A stretch of 5,609 nucleotides of DNA from an uncultured Clostridium sp. (GCA_905192625.1 CAJJLI010000182.1:1-5609); one strand, 5' to 3'. Shown: positions 1-5,609, counted from the first letter of the stretch. The notes: generated by a model from the sequence alone, not told the origin. Numbers and translations are program-made.

Positions 1-462
1 ATCTGCTTTGCTTGGATGTCTTTTTGCTACTTCATAGCGTTTACGTTTCTCTTCGTTGACAGCATGTGGATTATCCGCTGGTAATTTTTCAAACATAGCA
101 ATGATCTTCTCACTTAGTTTTCCTTGGCAGATATATTTCGCAATTACAGTGTTATTCTCTTTCACAAGGGCTTCTCCATTCACAAGAGAATTCCAAGCAT
201 GTTCTGTATCTGGCCAATAAGCTAACGTTGCGAACAATCCAACTTTTTTCCCTTGAATTGTAGTTAAGAAGTTTTTAGCTTCTTCATTCGGACCGGATTT
301 ATCAACCCAATAGCCCGCTAAAATCACGTCATAATCCTCTAAGCTTTTTACCTCGTTCATAGGTAATATCGTTTTATTTTCCATAGGAAGTCCTTCGTAG
401 ATACCTTCTGCTAAAGTTTTTGTATTTCCTGTTTTGCTTGAATATGTTACTAATACTTTCAT
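1..462 (-). CDS. Flavodoxin family protein (Flavodoxin_3/BilS-like), C-terminus cut by window edge
   Basis: A small cytoplasmic FMN-binding electron carrier. The frame is open from ATG at 462 to the left edge, giving 154 residues; I expect only some 10-20 are missing. The N-terminus MKVLVTYSSKTGNT is a first beta strand followed by the FMN-phosphate loop (residues 8-14, SSKTGNT). A second strand is DVILAGYWVDKSGPNEEA (about 45-62) and a third is KKVGLFATLAYWPDTEHA (72-89). A tail with ICQGKL (111-116) and NPHAVNEEKRKRYEVAKRHP (131-150) matches what I remember of the Flavodoxin_3-type proteins rather than classical flavodoxins. BilS of the bilirubin reductase system belongs to this kind of protein. 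The ribosome binding site is weak (GGAAATAAAGA before ATG). It lies 456 bp downstream of a heme-type ABC operon on the same strand. An electron-transfer role in heme or tetrapyrrole metabolism is inference; a general NAD(P)H-linked flavoprotein is equally possible. Confidence 0.88.
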   Translation of the reverse strand, partial: MKVLVTYSSKTGNTKTLAEGIYEGLPMENKTILPMNEVKSLEDYDVILAGYWVDKSGPNEEAKNFLTTIQGKKVGLFATLAYWPDTEHAWNSLVNGEALVKENNTVIAKYICQGKLSEKIIAMFEKLPADNPHAVNEEKRKRYEVAKRHPSKAD

Positions 463-473
463 TCTTTATTTCC

Positions 474-496
474 ATAACACTGTATTGTCGTGTTAT
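474..496 (-). promoter_or_regulatory. Perfect inverted repeat just upstream of the flavodoxin gene, operator candidate
   Basis: Arms ATAACAC (474-480) and GTGTTAT (490-496) pair perfectly around a 9-nt spacer. The 23-bp site ends 11 bp before the start codon at 462 and abuts the ribosome binding region. It could be a repressor operator or, in RNA, a hairpin that limits translation. The binding protein is unknown; the symmetry is seen, the role is inferred. Confidence 0.4.
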
Positions 497-532
497 TGCC
501 ACCTCATTGTTTATTTTATTTCATGAGTGGCA
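497..532 (-). promoter_or_regulatory. Stem-loop in the flavodoxin leader
   Basis: TGCCACCTCAT (497-507) and ATGAGTGGCA (523-532) form a 10-bp stem with one bulged base and a 15-nt AT-rich loop. It directly adjoins the inverted repeat at 474-496. Neither strand shows a T-run after the stem, so it is not a standard intrinsic terminator. On the minus strand the stem contains an AGGTGG ribosome-binding-like string, but that is too far from the flavodoxin start to serve it. A regulatory leader structure is the likely meaning. Confidence 0.4.
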
Positions 533-570
533 TCCTTTCTGTATTTTTTCTATCTTATAAATCACATAAT

Positions 571-851
571 CTAAATTAATTTCTATGCTTTAAACTTGAT
601 AACGTATTTAAACTTTCTTTACTTCGAATAAGGTAACGTTTATACTGCATTTCAATATTTCACATAAGCCAACATTTATATGAATTGCAGCGTTTCTAGT
701 ACGCCAACGCTTCTTAATTATTTCTACACTTCGAATGTTGCAATGCTTTTAATAATTTTTTACACTTCTAATGCTTCAATGCTTTTTAATAAATTTCTAC
801 CCATTAAAATCGATAACGTTTATATTTTATACCTCAAATATGCAGCGCATT
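571..851. repeat. Degenerate tandem array, about 36-bp period, 7-8 units
   Basis: Read on the minus strand, unit starts fall at 851, 820, 784, 748, 712, 676, 640 and about 606. The six steps from 820 to 604 are 36 bp each. Units typically open with AAGC.TTG or AACGTTA, carry a GAAGTGTA- or GAAA-like core near the middle, and end in an AT-rich ATTAA stretch. The best pair is 784-749 against 748-713: both share AAGCATTG, CATT.GAAGTGTA and an ATTA-rich end, with only about 5-6 differences after one slip. The other units are strongly diverged. The array fills most of the 456-bp gap between the ABC ATPase and the flavodoxin; I see no convincing gene, tRNA or terminator there. It has no unique spacers, so it is not a CRISPR. 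Confidence 0.55.
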
Positions 852-918
852 CTAATTAGTACATACACAATCGATATGAACGTGATTTGTACATATTATC
901 ATAAACCAATACTTAATT

Positions 919-1701
919 TTAAGCATGCTTGCGTGACATAATCGGAACAATATAAGGACACTGATTTCGTTCACACCATCGAATATCTGCTTGAATACCA
1001 TAAACTTCTTTTAAACGTTCCTCTGTAATACCCATCTCAACATTTCCTTGGTAAATGATTGAACCGCGCTTCATAATGATAATGTTATCACTGAATTGAA
1101 TTGCCTGGTTGATATCATGTAAAACCATAACTATCGTCATATGGTACGTTTCATTTAGCTCTTTTACTAAATTCAAAATTTCATATTGAAAATAGATGTC
1201 TAGATACGTCGTTGGTTCGTCTAAAAATAAAATATTTGTTTTTTGTGCTAAGGACATTGCTATCCATGCACGCTGTCTTTCGCCACCCGATAGTTCGCTA
1301 ATTTTTTTATTTTTCATTCCCTCAAGCCTAGTTACTTTAAGTGCCCAAGCTACGACCTCTTCTTCCTCATCGTCTGTGGATTTAAAAAAACTTTGGTAAG
1401 GAGCACGTCCAAAACGTACCAGGCGTTCAACCGTTATATCACCAGGAGCTTGATTTTGCTGATATACAATCGCCATTTTTTTTGCAATATCCTTGGTTGA
1501 TAAATTACATAAATTTTGACCATTTAATTGAATGCTACCAGACATCGGTTGTATCTGATTCACCAATAGATTCAAGAGTGTTGATTTTCCAGAACCATTT
1601 GGGCCAATAATCGTGGTGATTTTACCTACTTCGATATCTGTAGTTAAATCAACGATAAAAGGATGATTGCTATAGGTAAAATTGACTTTATTAACTTCCA
1701 T
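919..1701 (-). CDS. FecE/FhuC-type ABC transporter ATPase, iron-chelate or heme uptake
   Basis: The cytoplasmic ATPase of an iron-siderophore/heme/B12-type importer, which powers transport through the FecCD permease encoded just upstream. With ATG at 1701 it is 260 aa, normal for the family. It shows Walker A GPNGSGKST (33-41), Q-loop VYQQNQAP (79-86), signature LSGGERQRAW (137-146), Walker B ILFLDEPTTYLD (157-168) and the switch histidine in VLHD (H195). The ABC domain is complete and looks functional. An in-frame GTG lies at 1710, but it sits only 2 nt after the AGGA ribosome binding sequence. The ATG is about 11 nt away and begins the usual MEVxxVxFxY sequence, so I prefer it. It overlaps the permease end by 11 bp, which indicates translational coupling. 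It is the last gene of the operon; no clear intrinsic terminator follows. Confidence 0.95.
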   Translation of the reverse strand: MEVNKVNFTYSNHPFIVDLTTDIEVGKITTIIGPNGSGKSTLLNLLVNQIQPMSGSIQLNGQNLCNLSTKDIAKKMAIVYQQNQAPGDITVERLVRFGRAPYQSFFKSTDDEEEEVVAWALKVTRLEGMKNKKISELSGGERQRAWIAMSLAQKTNILFLDEPTTYLDIYFQYEILNLVKELNETYHMTIVMVLHDINQAIQFSDNIIIMKRGSIIYQGNVEMGITEERLKEVYGIQADIRWCERNQCPYIVPIMSRKHA

Positions 1702-2686
1702 ACGTACCACTATCCTTTCTTAATAGGTATAAGAAGAAGGGACCTCCGATTACGGTCATGATTACACCCACTGGTATTTCATATGGTGCGGATAAGGTTC
1801 GTCCTAATGTATCTGCAAGTAACAATACAAATGCACCAAACAAAGCTGAAAACGGTATTAAAATCCTGTGATCAGAACCAATCAGCATTCTTGAGATATG
1901 TGGGACAACTAGCCCCACAAATCCAATAATTCCAACATAGGCAGTAGAGATGCCAGCTAAAAATACAGCAATCATAGAAATCACAATACGTAATAGGTTT
2001 GGATTGAATCCAAGACTTTTTGCATTCTTGTCGCCAAGGGCTAAAATATTACAACTTTTGCTTAGTGGAATTGCAATGCAAAGCCCAATTACAGTGTAAA
2101 TGCACATCATTTTTACTTGGTACCAACTTTTATTACCTAAGCTACCATTTAACCAAGTTAATACACCGGATAAACTTTCACTATTTAAAATGGAAATCAT
2201 GCTAGTTACGCCTCCAAGCATTGCATTCACGGCAACACCCGCTAAAATAATTCGAACGGCCATAATACCATTTTTCCAAGCAAGCATATAAATCATAGAA
2301 CAAGCAAGAATTCCGCCTAAGAATCCAAATAGAGGTATTCCACTCGCTGCTCCAGGAAAATATAACATGACAATCATAACAACAAGTCCTGCGCCTGAGG
2401 AAATTCCAGTAATTCCTGGATCCGCCAATGGATTTCTCATAACGCCTTGTAATAAGACACCTGCTACAGATAGATTAGCCCCGACTAAAACAGCCATAAT
2501 TACTCTTGGGATGCGAATATCCCGTACAATACCACCTTTGCCACCACTTTGGTTTAAAATACTATCGATAATTTCTCTAATAGAAACGGATACGCTTCCA
2601 ACAGATATCGAAAAGAATATACCGATAACCAATAGGATGATTAGTATTACAAACATGCTTCCTTTTTTCTTCATTGCGACACCCAT
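1691..2686 (-). CDS. FecCD/BtuC-type ABC transporter permease, iron-chelate or heme uptake
   Basis: The integral membrane channel of the importer, usually a homodimer with about ten helices per subunit. It is 331 aa, typical for the family. Family hallmarks are RIPRVIMAVLVGA (58-70), GVLLQGVMRNPLADPGITG (76-94), the ATPase-coupling region GLVVPHISRMLIGSDHR (258-274) and the C-terminal PYEIPVGVIMTVIGGPFFLY (301-320). Hydrophobic segments run from residue 11 to the end, and a short KKKG sequence precedes the first helix. The start is uncertain: ATG at 2686 gives MGVAMKKKG, while ATG at 2674 gives MKKKG. Neither has a strong ribosome binding site, and the choice moves the N-terminus by four residues. 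It begins 15 bp after the binding-protein stop and overlaps the ATPase gene by 11 bp. Confidence 0.95.
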   Translation of the reverse strand: MGVAMKKKGSMFVILIILLVIGIFFSISVGSVSVSIREIIDSILNQSGGKGGIVRDIRIPRVIMAVLVGANLSVAGVLLQGVMRNPLADPGITGISSGAGLVVMIVMLYFPGAASGIPLFGFLGGILACSMIYMLAWKNGIMAVRIILAGVAVNAMLGGVTSMISILNSESLSGVLTWLNGSLGNKSWYQVKMMCIYTVIGLCIAIPLSKSCNILALGDKNAKSLGFNPNLLRIVISMIAVFLAGISTAYVGIIGFVGLVVPHISRMLIGSDHRILIPFSALFGAFVLLLADTLGRTLSAPYEIPVGVIMTVIGGPFFLYLLRKDSGTYGS

Positions 2687-2701
2687 TTCATTCGTTACTT
2701 T

Positions 2702-3700
2702 TTATTCTGTATATAAAATATCAACTAATTTTTCCATTGCATCAACAGCTAAAAGATTTGCACTCATTCCGAAATATTCTGGTTCTAGTGCAATCACCTT
2801 ACCATTTTTCACTGCATCAAAGTTTTGCCAAGCTTTATTTGTCTCAAATTCTTTTTCAAATGCAGCCAATGACTCTTCTGGATTTGCATGAGACATAAAT
2901 AATATGTACTCAGGATTTTTGTCTGCTAAATATTCCATATCAATCGGTGAAAAACTGATCGCTGAACTTTCTAAAATATTTGTAGCCCCAACACGTTTCG
3001 CTAAATCACCAACGTATGAACTTTCAGATGCAACCATGAAGTTTTGACCAGCACCAAATATAATTAAAACAGATTTTGATTCATTATTTGAGATTTTATC
3101 TGAAATACTAGCTTCTTTTTCTTCAAAGGATGAAAGTAGTTCATTTGCCTTTTCTTCTACTCCGAATCGACTTCCAAGATCTTTAATCGCTTCTTTTAAA
3201 CCATCATAACTAGATAAATTAACAAATGTTGTTTCAATATTTAAGTTTGAAAATTGTTCTTTCAAATCATTTGATAAAGAATCCACAGACACGATAACGT
3301 CTGGTGTTAATGATGCGATAATTTCCATATCAGGTGACATTGCACTTCCAATTCTCTCAGCATTAGCAACACTTTCTGGTAGCTCATAAGAACTTGTTGG
3401 AACTCCAACCATTGGAACTCCAAGGACATCAAGTATTTGTACCACTGCAACGGATGAAGCTACGACTCTTACATCAGATGTTTGTTCGGACTCATTATTT
3501 GTTTCAGAGCCATTCTCGCTACCTGCGTTGTTTGCATCATTTGATTCATTGCTTGTATCACTGTTAGACTCTGCTTCATTTACAACCTTTGTTGGTGAAG
3601 TTGTTGCATCTGTGCTATTCTTTTCTTTTCCGCATGCTACGGTAAAAAGTCCGATTGCAATCGTTAATCCTAAGATAAGTGATGTTTTAAATTTTTTCAT
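2702..3700 (-). CDS. Substrate-binding lipoprotein of an iron/heme ABC transporter (IsdE-like features)
   Basis: The extracellular, lipid-anchored receptor of the importer, 332 aa. A signal peptide with basic MKKFK and a hydrophobic core ends at FTVAC, making Cys23 the probable lipidated residue. Residues 24-76 are a low-complexity linker rich in Ser, Asn, Glu, Thr and Asp. The rest is a type III periplasmic-binding domain (PF01497-like): VRVVASSVAVVQILDVLG (77-94), IGSAMSPDMEIIASLTPDVI (117-136) and VLIIFGAGQNFMVA (211-224). M121 and H271 are 150 residues apart, close to the Met78-His229 axial heme ligand pair I recall for Staphylococcus aureus IsdE, and H271 lies in the loop FMSHANPEE. The start at 3700 is set by a GGAGGG site 4 nt upstream; an in-frame ATG at 3733 has none and would precede the signal peptide. 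First gene of the operon. Heme is favoured; another siderophore is possible. Confidence 0.93.
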   Translation of the reverse strand: MKKFKTSLILGLTIAIGLFTVACGKEKNSTDATTSPTKVVNEAESNSDTSNESNDANNAGSENGSETNNESEQTSDVRVVASSVAVVQILDVLGVPMVGVPTSSYELPESVANAERIGSAMSPDMEIIASLTPDVIVSVDSLSNDLKEQFSNLNIETTFVNLSSYDGLKEAIKDLGSRFGVEEKANELLSSFEEKEASISDKISNNESKSVLIIFGAGQNFMVASESSYVGDLAKRVGATNILESSAISFSPIDMEYLADKNPEYILFMSHANPEESLAAFEKEFETNKAWQNFDAVKNGKVIALEPEYFGMSANLLAVDAMEKLVDILYTE

Positions 3701-3736
3701 ATTTCCCTCCAAAATGTATATGATATTAATCATTTT

Positions 3737-3776
3737 TTATCATTAGTTAGCTTTTGCTAACCATTTGTAATGATAA
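3737..3776. promoter_or_regulatory. Nested inverted repeats in the divergent promoter region, operator candidate
   Basis: The outer arms TTATCATTA (3737-3745) and TAATGATAA (3768-3776) are perfect complements. Inside them GTTAGC (3746-3751) and GCTAAC (3756-3761) pair around TTTT. The left arms are contiguous, while six bases (CATTTG) separate the right arms. A further palindrome, ATGAT-ATTA-ATCAT, lies at 3720-3733. The TAATGATAA arms resemble Fur-box halves, and the GTTAGC/GCTAAC core recalls DtxR/IdeR-type sites. The dyad covers the predicted -10 and start of the transporter promoter and reaches to within 5 bp of the -10 of the regulator gene. Iron- or AraC-dependent control is inferred. 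Confidence 0.5.
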
Positions 3777-3792
3777 CATGCTATAATGCCAA
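3764..3792 (-). promoter_or_regulatory. Candidate promoter of the transporter operon
   Basis: On the minus strand TTGGCA (3792-3787; 5 of 6 to the -35 consensus) is followed, after exactly 17 nt, by TACAAA (3769-3764; 4 of 6 to the -10). Transcription would begin near 3757, inside the GTTAGC/GCTAAC palindrome, leaving a leader of roughly 57 nt before the start at 3700. The -35 overlaps the plus-strand -10 of the regulator gene. Confidence 0.4.
3779..3787 (+). promoter_or_regulatory. Extended -10 promoter of the AraC-type regulator
   Basis: TGCTATAAT is a perfect TATAAT preceded by the extended -10 TGN. No good -35 lies at 16-18 bp, which is tolerated with an extended -10. The start would fall near 3794, giving a leader of about 55 nt. 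This rules out the in-frame ATG at 3786, which lies within the -10 itself. Confidence 0.6.
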
Positions 3793-3848
3793 TGTGTTTC
3801 AATTTATTTAGTTATTTTTTCAATATATTTAGAAAGGCAGCAAGAATC

Positions 3849-4475
3849 ATGACAGAACAGCTTTTAAATCATTTGGAAATTTATTCACTTCTTTATGCAG
3901 GTAATACAAAGGAAGCAATTAAGGCATTTCAGCGAAAAGCATTGGAATTAAAGAATGCATCTGTTTTATCTTTACGATCTTATTTGAGTGCTTTAAATTA
4001 TGGAATTTACAACTATATACTGATGAAAGAATCGATTTCATTGCATGAATGCTGTTATGAAAATAGTCAGCTCATACAACAAGCAACGAATAGAAATTAC
4101 GAGGAAATTGGTATAAAAATCTTAACATCCTTTTCGAATTGTTCGGATTATTTAATTGAAAAACATAGAAATGAACATATAAAAAAAGCAATTAGCTATA
4201 TACACAATCATTTAAATGAAACCCTAAGCTTAGATATCGTTTGCAAGGAGGTCTGTGTAAACCGATGCTATCTATGTGACTTATTCAAACAGGAAGTCAA
4301 TATGACATTTAGTGACTATGTCCTCAAACAACGCATCTTACTTGCAAAAAAACTTTTAAAATCAACGGATCTTGGCATTAATGTAATTGCCTATAAATGT
4401 GGTTTTAAAACAACTTCTTATTTTAGTACTTGCTTTCGAAAAATCGAGGGAGTCTCACCATCCTCTTATCGATGA
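3849..4475 (+). CDS. AraC-family transcriptional regulator, short N-terminal domain, cysteine-rich DNA-binding domain
   Basis: A DNA-binding regulator, 208 aa from ATG at 3849 (AAAGG about 11 nt upstream). The upstream in-frame ATG at 3786 is rejected because it lies in the promoter. Residues about 110-208 form a complete AraC double helix-turn-helix domain: HIKKAISYIHNHLNETLSL (110-128), VNRCYLCDLFKQEV (137-150), DYVLKQRILLAKKLLKSTD (156-174) and the signature AYKCGFKTTSYFSTCFRKIE (181-200) ending GVSPSSYR. Residues 1-109 are helical and not a cupin sugar-binding domain; SLRSYLSALN (41-50) resembles the helical N-terminal part of many clostridial AraC proteins. There are nine cysteines, four of them at 132, 136, 140 and 143 (C-x3-C-x3-C-x2-C) in the first helix-turn-helix, where relatives often have Ser or Ala. 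Being divergent from the transporter operon suggests it controls that operon, perhaps in response to metal, heme or redox state. Confidence 0.9.
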   Translation: MTEQLLNHLEIYSLLYAGNTKEAIKAFQRKALELKNASVLSLRSYLSALNYGIYNYILMKESISLHECCYENSQLIQQATNRNYEEIGIKILTSFSNCSDYLIEKHRNEHIKKAISYIHNHLNETLSLDIVCKEVCVNRCYLCDLFKQEVNMTFSDYVLKQRILLAKKLLKSTDLGINVIAYKCGFKTTSYFSTCFRKIEGVSPSSYR

Positions 4476-4645
4476 TCGGTATAAAGGATAAGCTTCATTT
4501 ATAATAATGATTCTTAAATACGTATAGAGAGGATTCACAATATTTTAAAGAATACTTGTCGTGAAATAAATTAGATGAATTATATGCTATATAGGATACA
4601 TACCAATGGAAATGTCGATTTGCGAATTTACTATTGTTTAAATTT

Positions 4646-4694
4646 AAAAAAGGATTATTGCAACTTTTCTTGAAGAATAGTTACAACAGTCCTT
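4646..4694 (-). terminator. Intrinsic terminator downstream of the DUF1275 gene
   Basis: The arms 4650-4664 and 4680-4694 form a 15-position stem with two A:C mismatches and one G:T pair around a 15-nt loop. On the minus strand the stem runs straight into six T residues (A-run at 4646-4651 on the plus strand). It begins 37 bp after the stop codon at 4732. No T-run follows the stem on the plus strand, so it serves the minus-strand gene. I see no clear terminator for the convergent AraC gene in the 4476-4645 stretch. Confidence 0.7.
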
Positions 4695-4731
4695 ATAATC
4701 TTAAAAATATGTATAAAAATGTTTCATGAGT

Positions 4732-5409
4732 TTAATTAGTTACTTGTTCTCCGGAGTCTTTTTTTAACATAAGAACAAAGCTAACAACCAATAATATAAG
4801 ACAAAAGAGAACCGAACTTTGATGCATTATTTTTGTAATAGTTGTTCCCAAAATTACTCCGATTACAAAGCAAGATATGATACCAAAATAATTTAAACTA
4901 CGTAGTAACATTGCTTTGTCTTTTGTATTTATATAGTGATATAAATATTCGGTGCCACTTCTTAAATTTCCAGTGCACATCGTGGATGCAAATGAATTTC
5001 CATTTACTTTTTTAAAGCTTTCCACTTGTAAAGCACAAATAAATGTGATAAGTACGTTAGCTACTACATTCCAATCTCCCACAGGTATAAATGCAACAAT
5101 ACACAAAATTATAATCTCAATTCCTATTACAATCTGTCTCCAATGAATCTTCGTAAAACCTTTGGTTTTGCTTCTGATAAGCTCAGCTAGCATAACGCCT
5201 ATGATGAATGTACAAATCGGTATTGCATAATAAATTACTTCTTTTAAATTACCTTCCGATAAATTGATACCGAAAAATATAAGATTTCCCGTTTGAGCAA
5301 ACGCAAAAACGCCACCTCTTGCAATGTACGTATAGGCATCTATAAATCCACCTACAATTGCCAATAAAGCACATAAAATAAATGTTTCAGACATTTGTCT
5401 TTTGTTCAA
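4732..5409 (-). CDS. DUF1275 (YoaK-family) membrane protein
   Basis: A predicted multi-pass inner-membrane protein of unknown biochemical function, 225 aa, the usual length. It shows the two family signatures, GGFIDAYTYIARGGVFAFAQ followed by TGNL (20-43) and QVESFKKVNGNSFASTMC followed by TGNLRSGTEY (128-155); the repeated TGNL suggests an internal duplication. Hydrophobic segments lie at about 10-30, 59-78, 92-110, 113-130, 172-192 and 197-215, with a short charged C-terminus. The start is a TTG at 5409: a GAGGG site lies about 6 nt upstream of it, whereas the first in-frame ATG (residue 6) is 22 nt away. It is monocistronic, with its own promoter and terminator. Nothing ties it to the iron genes except position. 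Confidence 0.93.
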   Translation of the reverse strand: MNKRQMSETFILCALLAIVGGFIDAYTYIARGGVFAFAQTGNLIFFGINLSEGNLKEVIYYAIPICTFIIGVMLAELIRSKTKGFTKIHWRQIVIGIEIIILCIVAFIPVGDWNVVANVLITFICALQVESFKKVNGNSFASTMCTGNLRSGTEYLYHYINTKDKAMLLRSLNYFGIISCFVIGVILGTTITKIMHQSSVLFCLILLVVSFVLMLKKDSGEQVTN

Positions 5410-5481
5410 ATTTACACCCTCTTATCCTTTTTATTCTAGTATGTATTTCTGCTTAACCGGACTTAAGTTTCTTGCGATTTT

Positions 5482-5490
5482 ATTATACCA
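5482..5490 (-). promoter_or_regulatory. Extended -10 promoter of the DUF1275 gene
   Basis: On the minus strand TGGTATAAT (5490-5482) is a perfect TATAAT with extended -10 TGN. The best -35 at 17-bp spacing, TTATGA, is poor. Transcription would start near 5475, leaving a leader of about 65 nt that contains an inverted repeat CTTAA-ccggac-TTAAG (5452-5467), a possible operator or small hairpin. Confidence 0.55.
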
Positions 5491-5571
5491 TGAGCAAATT
5501 CAATTCATAATCATATTACTTTAATCGCTGTTTATAAGCAAGCTTACAATTACTCATTCCGTTTTCATTAT

Positions 5572-5594
5572 ATGATGAACTTGCAGTTCATCAT
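5572..5594. repeat. Perfect inverted repeat at the right edge, 10-bp arms
   Basis: ATGATGAACT (5572-5581) and AGTTCATCAT (5585-5594) pair perfectly around TGC. Neither strand carries a strong T-run after it, so a classical terminator is not shown. It could close a gene beyond the window, be a repeat-element end, or be a leader hairpin. On the minus strand, GGAG (5605-5602) sits 7 nt before an ATG that opens an 8-codon frame within the arms. Confidence 0.5.
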
Positions 5595-5609
5595 CTTGTT
5601 ACTCCAATC

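Noticed and set aside
571..851. CRISPR array
   Set aside because: The units adjoin without unique spacers and are strongly diverged, unlike nearly identical CRISPR repeats.
859..892. Terminator after the ABC ATPase (GTAC...GTAC imperfect dyad)
   Set aside because: The stem is interrupted (5 bp, internal loop, 3 bp) and no T-run follows on the minus strand.
2367..2891. A 174-codon open frame on the plus strand
   Set aside because: It lies antisense to the permease and the end of the binding protein, both with clear family motifs, and its translation has no recognisable domain.
3701..3733. N-terminal extension of the binding protein from ATG 3733
   Set aside because: It has no ribosome binding site and would place 11 residues before a normal lipoprotein signal peptide; GGAGGG marks the start at 3700.
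3786..3848. Upstream start for the AraC-type regulator at ATG 3786
   Set aside because: The ATG lies within the TATAAT of a strong extended -10 and has no ribosome binding site; ATG 3849 fits better.
4520..4590. Terminator for the AraC-type gene
   Set aside because: Only a weak TTCAC/GTGAA pairing with a long loop and no T-run could be found.

Overview
The window looks like chromosomal DNA from a low-GC Gram-positive anaerobe, most plausibly a clostridium of the Lachnospiraceae type. The evidence is AT-rich sequence, strong GGAGG-like ribosome binding sites, a lipoprotein-anchored solute-binding protein, a TTG start, and protein families common in that group. The assignment is inference and no species is claimed. 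Four of the six genes form one theme, acquisition and probably use of heme or another iron chelate; the last gene seems unrelated.

Layout, left to right. (1) 1-462, minus strand: a flavodoxin-family protein cut by the left edge, with two adjoining inverted repeats just upstream (474-532). (2) 571-851: no convincing gene; the gap holds a decayed tandem array with a period of about 36 bp. (3) 3700-919, minus strand: a compact three-gene operon in the order binding lipoprotein, FecCD-type permease, ATPase, with a 15-bp gap and then an 11-bp overlap. The binding protein has a Met and a His (M121, H271) whose spacing fits the axial heme ligands of IsdE, so heme is the favoured substrate. (4) 3701-3848: a divergent control region with overlapping promoters and an elaborate nested dyad. 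(5) 3849-4475, plus strand: a short AraC-family regulator with an unusual run of cysteines in its DNA-binding domain. (6) 4646-4694: an intrinsic terminator for the gene to its right. (7) 5409-4732, minus strand: a DUF1275/YoaK-family membrane protein with its own extended -10 promoter. (8) 5410-5609: its leader and promoter, then a perfect 10-bp-arm hairpin at the right edge.

Working model (inference): the AraC-type protein and/or an iron-dependent repressor controls the transporter from the shared intergenic region. The lipoprotein captures heme outside the membrane, the permease-ATPase pair imports it, and the nearby flavodoxin may supply electrons for reductive tetrapyrrole or iron chemistry inside the cell. 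The flavodoxin belongs by eye to the Flavodoxin_3-like group that includes BilS of the bilirubin reductase system. The most unusual items are the nested operator, the cysteine cluster in the regulator and the 36-bp array.
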